Positions 15,464 through 23,657 are shown, numbered from the stretch's first letter. The stretch is 25,641 bases of DNA from JBELHJ01 sp042091495 (GCA_042091495.1 JBELHJ010000033.1:1-25641), one strand, 5' to 3'. The notes: a model not told the origin generated them from the letters alone. Program-made: numbers and translations.

Positions 15464-16801
15464 TTAATTGTTGATGTTGTTAAGAACAGTTTCTAATTCG
15501 GTTTTTTTGTTAATGACACTAAGCATGGCTTGTAAGAGTTCACTTTGTGCATTATATAATTGGGTTTGTGCTTGTCTTAAATCAAAGCTGGAACCAACAC
15601 CCTCAAAAAATTTTGTTTGATTTTTAGACTCAATGCGTTCGGCTAAGGCTAAGCTTTTTTTCTTAATATCTAAATCCTCAATAGCAAATTGGTATTCGTT
15701 TTTAACAGTCTCTAGTTGAAGTATTAAATTTTGCTCTATTTCAATATAATCGTCTTTGGCTTTTTCGTAATTTATTTTTGCTTTTTGGGTCGCAGCACTT
15801 CTTCCAAGTGAGCTAAAAATAGGAATGCTTAGATTTACTCCTACAACAGATGCTCCATACCAGTTTTGGCCTCTTTCTAGAAATGAAAAATTATTACTAA
15901 ACCCAGAATAGCTGCCGTTGAGGTAAGCATTTAGGGTAGGCAAAGCATTACTTTTTTCAAGCTTTACTAACAGTTCCTTGGAAGCTTTATTATTTTCTGC
16001 AATTTTCAAGTCAATGTTGTTATCTAAATTTTCCTGATTAACAGCAATGGTATTGTTTCTTTTCTTAAAAGTTAAATCTTCAAGTTTATCTGATAATATG
16101 ACCGTCTCATTTATTTCTAATCCAATGACAACATTGAGCATCTTTTTGGTGATTTCGTTAAATCGATATGCTTTATTCAAACTACTTTCTATGGATTGTA
16201 ATGTAATTTGAAGTTGCTCTAAGGCTTCTAACTCAGCAAGTCCGTTATCATAAATTTTTTGAGTTTCATTGACATTCTTATCAAGGACTTCTTTGTTGTT
16301 TTCTAAAATCCTAATACTCTCCTCGGATACAAGTACATTACCATAGGTTATAATTACAGCTTGTCTTACCTCTAAATCTGTTTTTTCTTTAGCAAATTTT
16401 GAGATTTCTAAAAACACTCTTGAAGCCTGAAGCCCAACAATATAAGAGCCGTTAAAAATAAGCTGATTCAGAGAAGCAAAACCTTGTGTATTTTGCTTGG
16501 TTCCAAATATGACTTCTTCAAATTCTCCAGGATTACCGCCAAAAAATTCAGCAGGAATTAAAGAGACTTGTTGCTTTATATTGTTTTGATAGCTAATACC
16601 AGCATTTATTTGTGGAAGTCCAATAGCGATGGTCTCCCATTGTTGTTTTTCTGCAGCTTCAATATCTCTTGAAGCATTCTTAGCATTCCGATTATGCTCA
16701 AGGGCATAACTTATGGCTTCTTCAAGAGATAATGATATCTCATTTTGAGACCAAATAATGCCGTTTGTGCATAACGTGATAAATAAAATTAATTTACGCA
16801 T
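15464..16801 (-). CDS. TolC-like outer-membrane efflux channel protein
   Basis: A 445-residue outer-membrane factor. Residues 1-18 are a signal peptide (LILFITLCTNGIIWS). The mature part starts with the family's typical LSLEEAISYALEHNRNAKNA and shows two structural repeats of long alpha-helices. Its C-terminal repeat has AAATQKAKINYEKAKDDY-like coiled coil and DLRQAQTQLYNAQSELLQA. The length matches the family. Its start codon overlaps the end of the tetR gene by 8 bp, so translation is probably coupled. It supplies the exit duct for the RND pump of the same operon. Confidence 0.92.
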   Translation of the reverse strand: MRKLILFITLCTNGIIWSQNEISLSLEEAISYALEHNRNAKNASRDIEAAEKQQWETIAIGLPQINAGISYQNNIKQQVSLIPAEFFGGNPGEFEEVIFGTKQNTQGFASLNQLIFNGSYIVGLQASRVFLEISKFAKEKTDLEVRQAVIITYGNVLVSEESIRILENNKEVLDKNVNETQKIYDNGLAELEALEQLQITLQSIESSLNKAYRFNEITKKMLNVVIGLEINETVILSDKLEDLTFKKRNNTIAVNQENLDNNIDLKIAENNKASKELLVKLEKSNALPTLNAYLNGSYSGFSNNFSFLERGQNWYGASVVGVNLSIPIFSSLGRSAATQKAKINYEKAKDDYIEIEQNLILQLETVKNEYQFAIEDLDIKKKSLALAERIESKNQTKFFEGVGSSFDLRQAQTQLYNAQSELLQAMLSVINKKTELETVLNNINN

Positions 16802-17408
16802 TGATTGATGAATTATGGTTGATGAATTTATTGAGGAGTTTTAACCCCTTTTCTGTTACGATTGCTCTTAGATGATATTCAAGATAACTTTCAATTAGTG
16901 ATGGCATCGGGAATGCTTGACTTGGAAAAATACTCTTGTCTTTTATACCGTTCATACCGTTGAAATACATTCTTGAAGTGAACTCTGTATCGATATTTTT
17001 TCTAAAAACACCTGTTTCAACTCCTTTTTCCAAGCTCTCTTTAACTGAGCCATTCATTTTTTCGAATTGTTTTTTTTGCAATGCTTCAAAAATGTGAGGA
17101 TAAAACTTTTTGAGTTGGTATTGTGGTGATGTTTTTTCATCATTAAGGCAGGACATTACAAACTTTTTGATGTCATAGAGTTCTTGAATGGGATTTTCTG
17201 AAATATCACAAATATGATCTATACCGTCACAAATAGATTCAAACACAAAAAAGGTTGTGGCTTCAATGAGTTTGGTTTTATTTTCAAAATGCGCGTAAAT
17301 GGTTTTTTTAGATATGCCCATCTCATTAGCAATATCATCCATAGTTACACTTTTAAAACCATACTGAAGAAATAACTCTTTGGACTTTAAAATGATTTGT
17401 TCTTTCAT
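16794..17408 (-). CDS. TetR-family transcriptional repressor of the efflux operon
   Basis: A 204-residue regulator. The N-terminal helix-turn-helix is clear: residues 1-45, with ELFLQYGFKSVTMDDIANEM followed by GISKKTIYAHFENKTKLIEA. The C-terminal two thirds is the divergent ligand-binding and dimerisation domain. I place the start at the ATG at 17408. The frame is open to an ATG at 17456, but that would put the promoter and the inverted repeat inside the coding region and add a hydrophobic 16-residue tail. It is the first gene of the operon tetR-tolC-adaptor-pump and overlaps the tolC-like gene by 8 bp. The palindrome over its promoter suggests autoregulation and pump derepression by ligand; the ligand is unknown. 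Confidence 0.88.
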   Translation of the reverse strand: MKEQIILKSKELFLQYGFKSVTMDDIANEMGISKKTIYAHFENKTKLIEATTFFVFESICDGIDHICDISENPIQELYDIKKFVMSCLNDEKTSPQYQLKKFYPHIFEALQKKQFEKMNGSVKESLEKGVETGVFRKNIDTEFTSRMYFNGMNGIKDKSIFPSQAFPMPSLIESYLEYHLRAIVTEKGLKLLNKFINHNSSINA

Positions 17409-17414
17409 AGTGGG

Positions 17415-17444
17415 CAAAAATATAAAGGAAACTACAAATACAAA
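17415..17444 (-). promoter_or_regulatory. Promoter of the tetR-efflux operon
   Basis: On the minus strand TTTG (17441-17444) is followed after 18 bp by TATTTTTG (17415-17422), an excellent match to the Bacteroidota -33/-7 consensus. The -7 box ends only 6 bases before the ATG at 17408, implying a leader of at most a few bases. Confidence 0.65.
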
Positions 17445-17454
17445 TAAAGTTTCC
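17427..17454. promoter_or_regulatory. Inverted-repeat operator candidate for the TetR repressor
   Basis: GGAAACT (17427-17433) and AGTTTCC (17448-17454) form perfect 7-bp arms around 14 bp. The repeat covers the -33 box and most of the spacer of the operon promoter, where a bound TetR dimer would block polymerase. Assignment to this TetR protein is inference from position. Confidence 0.55.
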
Positions 17455-17489
17455 ATAGTTTTAATGTTTTTTTAACATTGTTTATTTGC

Positions 17490-17519
17490 TTGTCAATATT
17501 TTTAATTCATTTATTTTTG
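17490..17519 (+). promoter_or_regulatory. Promoter of the polyprenyl synthase gene
   Basis: TTG (17490-17492), a 19-bp spacer and TATTTTTG (17512-17519) match the Bacteroidota consensus. The ATG at 17524 starts four bases after the box, so the transcript may be leaderless. Confidence 0.6.
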
Positions 17520-17523
17520 TTCA

Positions 17524-18501
17524 ATGCAAAAACTTACAGATTACCAACACATTTTTTCCGAATTTTTAGAAGGATATATTTATGACAGGAAGCCATCGAA
17601 TTTATATGACCCCGTCAATTATATTTTAAAACTTGGTGGAAAGCGTTTAAGACCTTTACTTACACTAATGGCAACTGAAGCTTTTGAAGGAGATGTTCAT
17701 GAAGCATTAAATGCCGCATTGAGTATTGAGGTGTTTCATAATTTTTCTTTAGTTCATGATGATATTATGGATGCAGCACCACTACGAAGAGGTATGCCTA
17801 CAGTGCATCATAAGTGGGATGTGAATACTGGGATTTTGTCTGGTGACGCTATGTTAATTATGGCTTACCAGTTGTTTGAAAATTATGAGCCTAAAACCTT
17901 TCAAGCTTTAGCTAAGTTGTTCAGTAAAACTGCCATTGAGGTTTGTGAGGGACAACAATATGATATGGATTTTGAACAACGAGATGATGTTCAGGTTGAT
18001 GACTATCTTAAGATGATAGAATACAAGACTGCTGTTTTGGTTGGTGCTTCCTTACAAATGGGTGCTATAGTTTCGGGTGCAGATGATGAAAACCAAAAGC
18101 ATATATACAATTTTGGAAAGAATTTGGGTATAGCATTTCAATTACAAGATGATTATTTAGACGCTTTTGGTGATCCAGAAACATTTGGGAAACAGGTAGG
18201 AGGTGATATTATCGAAAATAAAAAAACCTATTTGTATATAAAAGCACTTGAATCATCAGATGCAATGCAACAGCAGGAATTGTCAAACTTATACAGTGAA
18301 GATTCTCAAGTTGAAAATGAAGATAAGATAAAACGCGTTAAAGCCATTTTCAAAGCAACAGGTGCTGCAGAAAAAACTCAACAAGCCATTAAAGCATTCA
18401 CATCAAAAGCATTTGATATTTTAGAGTCTATCTCAATTACAGATTCTAGTAAAAGTATTTTAAAAGACTTTGGTATTTGGTTAATGAATAGGAGGGTATA
18501 G
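17524..18501 (+). CDS. Polyprenyl diphosphate synthase (short-chain, FPP/GGPP type)
   Basis: A 325-residue trans-isoprenyl diphosphate synthase that condenses IPP units onto allylic diphosphates for quinones, carotenoids and cell-wall carrier lipid. Conserved blocks are GGKRLRP (38-44), the first Asp-rich motif HDDIMD (D79, D80, D83) followed by RRG, GDAM (~108), and the second Asp-rich motif QDDYLD (D209, D210, D213). The first motif has no two-residue insertion. The residue five before it is aromatic (F74), which in this family limits chain length, so C15-C20 products are likelier than long chains (inference). The ATG at 17524 is the only sensible start because the family's N-terminus begins here. 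The stop overlaps the next gene's GTG by one base. Confidence 0.9.
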   Translation: MQKLTDYQHIFSEFLEGYIYDRKPSNLYDPVNYILKLGGKRLRPLLTLMATEAFEGDVHEALNAALSIEVFHNFSLVHDDIMDAAPLRRGMPTVHHKWDVNTGILSGDAMLIMAYQLFENYEPKTFQALAKLFSKTAIEVCEGQQYDMDFEQRDDVQVDDYLKMIEYKTAVLVGASLQMGAIVSGADDENQKHIYNFGKNLGIAFQLQDDYLDAFGDPETFGKQVGGDIIENKKTYLYIKALESSDAMQQQELSNLYSEDSQVENEDKIKRVKAIFKATGAAEKTQQAIKAFTSKAFDILESISITDSSKSILKDFGIWLMNRRV

Positions 18502-18851
18502 TGCAGTTTCCAAAAACCTCAGAAAATTTGTTTGAAATGGCTGCTGAACTTGGTTTTTATTCCAAATTGATTGCCCAACTCAATAAAGATTTTCTTTTAG
18601 CTAATTTGGATGTGGTTTTTGATAACAGTATTTCACCAAATTATCTCAAAGAAAAAGTTCAAAATATAGTTTTAGAACTTCTAAACAATGATTATGATTC
18701 CTATCTAAAGCTATTGTATATTATTGATGTTTCAGAATATAAATTAAAGCGTTTAAATGGTGGAGATTTTGTAGTGTTATCTGAGCAGATTTGCTTTGAA
18801 ATTTTGTTAAGAGTTTGGGAGAAAGTTTGGTATCGTAATCATTATAAATAG
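18501..18851 (+). CDS. Small conserved-looking protein coupled to the prenyl synthase, unknown function
   Basis: A 116-residue soluble, probably helical protein I do not recognise as a named family. It has no signal peptide or membrane segment. Its N-terminal half (LFEMAAELGFYSKLIAQLNKDF) looks amphipathic, and the C-terminus is aromatic and basic (RVWEKVWYRNHYK). The start is a GTG whose G is the last base of the prenyl synthase TAG stop (TAGTG). A strong AGGAGGG lies seven bases before it, which is rare in this phylum and supports this start over an in-frame ATG at 18537. The arrangement implies translational coupling. A role in prenyl-lipid metabolism is only suggested by position. Confidence 0.75.
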   Translation: MQFPKTSENLFEMAAELGFYSKLIAQLNKDFLLANLDVVFDNSISPNYLKEKVQNIVLELLNNDYDSYLKLLYIIDVSEYKLKRLNGGDFVVLSEQICFEILLRVWEKVWYRNHYK

Positions 18852-18980
18852 GTCCAACGTAACTTAATTATTTCAATGTATTATATCTTATTTACATAGA
18901 GTTTTATGAACTTCAAATAGTAATTTGCAAAAACCCCTTTATAATTGAAGTAATTGTTTAGTATGTTTTGTCAAAAGTTG

Positions 18981-18988
18981 TATTTTTG
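18981..18988 (+). promoter_or_regulatory. -7 promoter box for the sucA operon
   Basis: TATTTTTG matches TAnnTTTG and lies 35 bases before the sucA ATG. No -33 TTG is found at the usual 17-20 bp. The rest of the gap 18852-19023 is AT-rich, with only short weak inverted repeats and no clear terminator. Confidence 0.5.
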
Positions 18989-19023
18989 TTCAAATTTTTA
19001 AGAGAGTAATCTCAAACGATATA

Positions 19024-21783
19024 ATGGATAAATATTCCTTTTTAAATGCTGCTCATACAGCATATTTTGCTGAGTTGTATGATAAATATTTAAGCAATCC
19101 TGATGATATTGAACCCAGTTGGAGAGCCTTCTTTCAAGGCTATGACTTTGGGACTGAATCTGCTCTAGAAGATGGTGCCCTTGGTGATGGTGTGGCTTTT
19201 CAAATTCCTGAACATTTAGAGAAAGAATTTAATGTGGTAAAATTAATTGATGGCTATCGCACTAGAGGCCATCTGTTTACCAAAACCAATCCTGTTAGGG
19301 ATCGAAGAAGATATACGCCAACTTTAAAGCTTTCAAATTTTAATCTCTCTGAGTCTGATTTAGATGATGTTTTTGACGCTGGAAGCATTCTAGGTATAGG
19401 AAGCAAAACATTAAGAGAGATTATAAAGCATTTAGAAAGTATCTATTGTGATTCAATTGGTTTGGAGTATATGTACATCAGAAATCCAGAACAAAGGCAA
19501 TGGATACAAGACAAACTTAATGTTAATGATAATCAGCCTAACTTTTCCAAAGATGAAAAACTTCATATTCTAAAGAAACTCAACGAGGCAGTTTCTTTTG
19601 AGAATTTTTTACATACAAAATACGTTGGTCAAAAACGTTTTTCACTTGAAGGTGGGGAGTCACTAATTCCTGCACTTGATGCTGTAATTGAAAAAGCAGC
19701 CTCAATGGGAGTTAAAGAATTTGTTATGGGAATGGCTCACAGAGGCCGTTTAAGTACGTTGACCAATATCTTTGGGAAATCTGCTAAAGATATCTTTAGT
19801 GAGTTTGACGGTAAAGATTATGAGCAAAAGGTGTTTGATGGCGATGTTAAGTATCATTTGGGATGGACCAGTGATCGTGTAACCGATGCCGGCGATAAAA
19901 TAAATTTAAATATTGCACCAAACCCTTCTCATTTAGAAACAGTAGGTGCTGTAGTAGAGGGAATCACAAGAGCTAAACAAGACCACAAGTATAAAGAAGA
20001 TCCATCAAAAGTACTTCCGATAGTTGTCCATGGTGATGCTGCTGTAGCAGGTCAAGGCATAGTATATGAAGTCGTTCAAATGGCTAAATTAGACGGTTAT
20101 AAAACCAACGGGACTATACATATTGTAGTAAATAATCAAATTGGTTTTACTACCAATTATTTGGATGCTAGGTCAAGTACTTATTGTACTGATGTTGCTA
20201 AGGTTACATTGTCTCCAGTTTTACATGTTAATGCTGATGATGTTGAAGCAGTTGTTCATGCAGTATCTTTTGCGCTTGATTTCAGAATGACATATAAAAC
20301 TGATGTTTTTATTGATTTGTTGGGTTATAGAAAGTATGGCCATAATGAAGGAGATGAACCAAGGTTTACGCAACCTAAATTGTACAAGGCCATTTCAAAA
20401 CATAAAAACCCAAGAGATCTCTATGCGGATAAATTAATTGCACAAGGTCTTATTGATAAAGCTTATATAGTTCAGTTAGAAAAAGATTACAAGGCATCAC
20501 TTGAGGAAGAACTTGAAGATTCTAGAAAGATTGATAAAACTGTTATTACGCCTTTCATGCAAGATGAATGGCGCGATTTTTCAACGGCTACCGAGAAGGA
20601 AATGATGGCTAATGTTGATACCAGCTGTACTATAGAAACTTTGGCTGAAATTACAAGAGTTATATCAAATTTACCTGCTGATAAAAAATTCATTAGGAAA
20701 ATTGAACGACTTGTTGAATCGCGACAGAAAATGTATGACGAAGACAAGTTAGATTGGGCTATGGGAGAGCATTTAGCATATGGAACTCTGCTTAATGAAG
20801 GTTATGACGTGAGGTTGTCTGGACAAGATGTTGAGCGAGGTACTTTTTCACATCGTCATGCTGTTGTGAAAGTTGAAGATAGCGAAGAAGAAGTCCTATT
20901 ATTGAATAACATATCTGAAAATCAAGGTAATTTTTATGTCTACAACTCGCTGCTTTCTGAGTATGGTGTTGTAGGTTTTGATTACGGGTATGCAATGGCA
21001 CGACCTAAAACGTTAACCATTTGGGAAGCTCAGTTTGGGGACTTCAGTAATGGGGCTCAAATTATGCTTGACCAATACATATCTTCAGCAGAGGATAAGT
21101 GGAAAATGCAAAACGGATTAGTCATGTTATTACCTCATGGTTATGAGGGTCAAGGTGCAGAGCATTCTTCTGCGAGGATGGAGCGTTATTTACAACTTTG
21201 TGCTAAGGATAATATGTATGTAGCTGATTGTACTACACCGGCTAACATGTTTCATTTATTGAGGCGACAAATTAAATCTAATTTCAGAAAGCCTCTAATT
21301 GTATTTACCCCTAAGAGTTTATTAAGATACCCAATGGCAGTTTCGTCTGTTAGTGATTTTGCTGAAGGTAGTTTTCAGCCTGTAATCGAAGATACTTTTG
21401 TTGATCCTAAGAAAGTAAAAACCTTAGTTTTCGTTACCGGGAAGTTTTACTACGATCTTTTAGAGGAAAGAAATAAGCTGGAACGTGCTGATGTTGCTTT
21501 GGTTAGGTTAGAGCAATTGTTTCCATTGGCAACAAATGAAATAAATAAGATTATTGACTCCTATCCAAATGCAGATGATTTGGTGTGGGCGCAAGAAGAA
21601 CCGCGTAATATGGGAGCTTATGGCTTTTTACTCATGAATCTAGAACAGGTGAAACAATTTAGAGTTGCTTCAAGAAGACCCTATGGAGCTCCAGCTGCTG
21701 GAAGTTCTGTGAGAGCCAAAAAGCGTCATCAAGAAGTTATAGATTATGTTTTTGATGCCACAAAAAATAATCAAAGAAATTAA
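19024..21783 (+). CDS. sucA: 2-oxoglutarate dehydrogenase E1 subunit
   Basis: A 919-residue thiamine-diphosphate E1 component of the 2-oxoglutarate dehydrogenase complex, which decarboxylates 2-oxoglutarate and passes the succinyl group to the lipoyl arm of E2 in the TCA cycle. The N-terminal E1o-specific region is present (LYDKYLSNPDDIEPSWRAFF). It is followed by MAHRGRLSTLTN (~237-248), the ThDP/Mg site GDAAVAGQG (~337) with VVNNQIGFTT, and RYGHNEGDEP-like YRKYGHNEGDEP. The C-terminal transketolase half has PHGYEGQGAEHSSARMER (~704-721). The length is normal. It is the first gene of an operon: a 44-residue membrane-protein gene follows after 14 bp, then sucB. No E3 gene lies nearby. Confidence 0.96.
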   Translation: MDKYSFLNAAHTAYFAELYDKYLSNPDDIEPSWRAFFQGYDFGTESALEDGALGDGVAFQIPEHLEKEFNVVKLIDGYRTRGHLFTKTNPVRDRRRYTPTLKLSNFNLSESDLDDVFDAGSILGIGSKTLREIIKHLESIYCDSIGLEYMYIRNPEQRQWIQDKLNVNDNQPNFSKDEKLHILKKLNEAVSFENFLHTKYVGQKRFSLEGGESLIPALDAVIEKAASMGVKEFVMGMAHRGRLSTLTNIFGKSAKDIFSEFDGKDYEQKVFDGDVKYHLGWTSDRVTDAGDKINLNIAPNPSHLETVGAVVEGITRAKQDHKYKEDPSKVLPIVVHGDAAVAGQGIVYEVVQMAKLDGYKTNGTIHIVVNNQIGFTTNYLDARSSTYCTDVAKVTLSPVLHVNADDVEAVVHAVSFALDFRMTYKTDVFIDLLGYRKYGHNEGDEPRFTQPKLYKAISKHKNPRDLYADKLIAQGLIDKAYIVQLEKDYKASLEEELEDSRKIDKTVITPFMQDEWRDFSTATEKEMMANVDTSCTIETLAEITRVISNLPADKKFIRKIERLVESRQKMYDEDKLDWAMGEHLAYGTLLNEGYDVRLSGQDVERGTFSHRHAVVKVEDSEEEVLLLNNISENQGNFYVYNSLLSEYGVVGFDYGYAMARPKTLTIWEAQFGDFSNGAQIMLDQYISSAEDKWKMQNGLVMLLPHGYEGQGAEHSSARMERYLQLCAKDNMYVADCTTPANMFHLLRRQIKSNFRKPLIVFTPKSLLRYPMAVSSVSDFAEGSFQPVIEDTFVDPKKVKTLVFVTGKFYYDLLEERNKLERADVALVRLEQLFPLATNEINKIIDSYPNADDLVWAQEEPRNMGAYGFLLMNLEQVKQFRVASRRPYGAPAAGSSVRAKKRHQEVIDYVFDATKNNQRN

Positions 21784-21797
21784 TTAAAAAGAAAAAA

Positions 21798-21932
21798 ATG
21801 ACACAAAAAAAATTTCCTATGTGGGGTGCAAACGGATGGACTTCGAATATGTTTGAAAAATATTGGTGGGTTGTTTGTTTGTTAATCTTTGCATACACTT
21901 TATTTGTGTTTACTGATATAAATTCTATTTAA
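21798..21932 (+). CDS. 44-residue single-pass membrane protein between sucA and sucB, unknown function
   Basis: A small gene in the sucA-sucB gap, with 14 bp before it and 12 bp after. The ATG follows an A-rich tract (AAAAAGAAAAAA), the usual initiation context here. The product starts MTQKKFPMWGANGWTSN, has an acidic/aromatic link (MFEKYWW), then one hydrophobic helix (about residues 23-39, WWVVCLLIFAYTLFVF), and ends TDINSI. Two lysines before the helix and an acid after it favour an N-in, C-out orientation. I do not recognise the family. Tight spacing inside a metabolic operon, a complete frame and a coherent membrane segment support a real gene. Tethering the dehydrogenase complex or a link to respiration are possibilities from position only. 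Confidence 0.65.
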   Translation: MTQKKFPMWGANGWTSNMFEKYWWVVCLLIFAYTLFVFTDINSI

Positions 21933-21944
21933 AGAATAAGAATT

Positions 21945-23162
21945 ATGATTTTAGAAATGAAAGTTCCTTCACCGGGAGAATCTATTACAGAAGTTGAAAT
22001 TGCTGAATGGTTAGTTCAAGACGGGGATTATGTTGAAAAAGATCAAGCAATTGCTGAGGTAGATAGTGACAAGGCTACATTAGAATTGCCAGCTGAAGTA
22101 AGTGGAACCATAACACTAAAAGCAGAGGAGGGGGATGCTGTAGCTGTAGGTGAAGTGGTTTGTTTAATTGATACTTCTGCAGAAAAGCCAGAAGGAGAAG
22201 TTTCAGAAAACAACGTTTCTTCTCAAAAGGAAACTGAGGTTGTTGAAGCACCAAAACAAGATGTTAAAGAGACAACACAGACCTATGCAACAGGAACTGC
22301 TAGTCCAGCTGCAAAGAAAATTCTTTCTGAAAAAGGCATTGATGCTGTTGATGTAAAGGGAACCGGAAAAGACGGAAGAGTGACCAAGTCTGACGCTGTT
22401 AATGCGAAACCTTCTATGGGATCATCAGCAGGAGGTGATCGTTCGGAGTCCCGTTCTAAACTTTCCATGTTAAGACGAAAAGTTGCTGAGCGTTTGGTAT
22501 CTGCAAAAAATGAAACGGCGATGTTAACCACATTTAATGAGGTGGATATGTCTCCAATTTTTGCACTTAGAAATGAGTATAAAGAAGAATTCAAATCAAA
22601 ACATGGTGTAGGTCTAGGGTTTATGAGTTTCTTCACACTTGCCGTTGTAAGAGCGCTTAAATTGTATCCTGCGGTTAACTCAATGATAGATGGTAAGGAA
22701 ATGATTACTTATGATTTTTGTGACATTAGTGTTGCTGTATCTGGGCCAAAAGGTTTGATGGTCCCAGTTGTGCGTAATGCCGAGAATTTATCTTTTAGAG
22801 GTGTTGAGTCTGAAATTAAGCGTTTGGCAATTCGAGCACGTGATGGCAAAATCACTGTTGATGAAATGACGGGAGGAACATTTACCATTTCTAACGGAGG
22901 TGTTTTTGGAAGCATGTTATCTACTCCTATAATAAATCCTCCTCAAAGTGGAATTTTAGGGATGCATAACATTGTTGAACGTCCAGTTGCAGTAGATGGT
23001 AAAGTAGAGATTCGTCCAATTATGTACGTTGCTCTTTCTTATGATCATAGAATTATTGACGGTAAAGAATCAGTCGGTTTCTTAGTAGCTGTTAAGGAGG
23101 CTCTTGAAAATCCTACAGAGTTATTAATGAACAATAATATTAAAGAGGCTTTAGAATTATAA
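21945..23162 (+). CDS. sucB: Dihydrolipoyllysine succinyltransferase (2-oxoglutarate dehydrogenase E2)
   Basis: A 405-residue E2 core that transfers the succinyl group from E1 to CoA. A single N-terminal lipoyl domain carries the lipoylated lysine K43 in VDSDKATLELPAE. A charged and Pro/Glu-rich linker follows (~85-115), then the peripheral subunit-binding domain (SPAAKKILSEKGIDAVDVKG...GRVTKSDA). The catalytic acyltransferase domain ends in SYDHRIIDGKESVGF with H368 and D372. One lipoyl domain and the GLMVPVV and HNIVERPVA segments favour the succinyl over the acetyl or branched-chain type, as does the neighbouring sucA. The length is typical. A palindromic terminator begins 12 bases after the stop. 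Confidence 0.96.
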   Translation: MILEMKVPSPGESITEVEIAEWLVQDGDYVEKDQAIAEVDSDKATLELPAEVSGTITLKAEEGDAVAVGEVVCLIDTSAEKPEGEVSENNVSSQKETEVVEAPKQDVKETTQTYATGTASPAAKKILSEKGIDAVDVKGTGKDGRVTKSDAVNAKPSMGSSAGGDRSESRSKLSMLRRKVAERLVSAKNETAMLTTFNEVDMSPIFALRNEYKEEFKSKHGVGLGFMSFFTLAVVRALKLYPAVNSMIDGKEMITYDFCDISVAVSGPKGLMVPVVRNAENLSFRGVESEIKRLAIRARDGKITVDEMTGGTFTISNGGVFGSMLSTPIINPPQSGILGMHNIVERPVAVDGKVEIRPIMYVALSYDHRIIDGKESVGFLVAVKEALENPTELLMNNNIKEALEL

Positions 23163-23173
23163 GTCAAGAAGCT

Positions 23174-23219
23174 TATAAAGATAAAAAAACCGTCAAATGA
23201 CGGTTTTTTTATCTTTATA
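23174..23219. terminator. Bidirectional terminator between sucB and the aspartic protease gene
   Basis: Perfect 22-bp arms (23174-23195 and 23198-23219) with a two-base AA loop. The core is AACCGTCA/TGACGGTT with seven A on one side and seven T on the other, extended by further AT pairing. The right arm also encodes the last residues and stop codon of the minus-strand protease gene. Confidence 0.9.
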
Positions 23220-23657
23220 TCTAAGGTAAAGGTATTTCTTCTTGTAGTCAATTACTGCTTCACCTTTTTTTAAAATGTCTGCACCAATGATACCATCAAC
23301 AATTTCACAGTTATGGTTTTCTAGAGCTAAATTAACGTGGCTTAAATCAAATAAAATCAGAGAATGATTTTTAAAATTGGTTTTACCAATTTTAATATTG
23401 TTTTTTTTTGAAATCAAAGTATCCATATCAGTTGCTCCTGCTCCCGAAGCTTTTATTTTTGACTTTTTAGTTTTGAGTTTAAAGGCTTCTTCAGAACCAA
23501 AACTAACACAAGAGTTGGAGGCACCTGTATCCAAGATAAACCTACCTTTTACAGTATTAATTTTGGCTCTTATCTCAAAATGATTGGTTTTGGTGAGTTT
23601 GAGTTTGATTTTTTGGTAACCTTGTTCAATTAGGAATTCACTTAATGAATTAATCAT
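23193..23657 (-). CDS. Retropepsin-like aspartic protease family protein
   Basis: A 154-residue protein with a single pepsin/retropepsin-like fold. The catalytic triplet is D43-T-G-A-S in RFILDTGASNSC, and the second hallmark, DGIIGADIL (121-129), forms the hydrophobic-hydrophobic-Gly ending of the fold. Such proteins act as homodimers because each chain supplies one aspartate. There is no signal peptide, so it is probably cytoplasmic. I chose the ATG at 23657; the frame is open to 23729, but that extension would run into tatD and its promoter and would be unrelated to the fold. It diverges from tatD and converges on sucB, and its final codons lie in the shared terminator. Substrate is unknown, and proteolytic activity is inferred from the motif only. 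Confidence 0.82.
   Translation of the reverse strand: MINSLSEFLIEQGYQKIKLKLTKTNHFEIRAKINTVKGRFILDTGASNSCVSFGSEEAFKLKTKKSKIKASGAGATDMDTLISKKNNIKIGKTNFKNHSLILFDLSHVNLALENHNCEIVDGIIGADILKKGEAVIDYKKKYLYLRYKDKKTVI

Noticed and set aside
17409..17456. Upstream in-frame ATG for the tetR gene
   Set aside because: It would place the operon promoter and operator palindrome within the coding sequence and add a hydrophobic tail unlike TetR N-termini.
18852..19023. A possible RNA element or terminator in the gap before sucA
   Set aside because: Only short weak inverted repeats (such as CAAAT...ATTTG) are visible; apart from the -7 box at 18981-18988 nothing is supported.
22283..22636. Minus-strand frames opposite sucB (also 22709-22915 and 23045-23251)
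   Set aside because: They are antisense to a well-defined E2 gene and show no domain or conserved motif.
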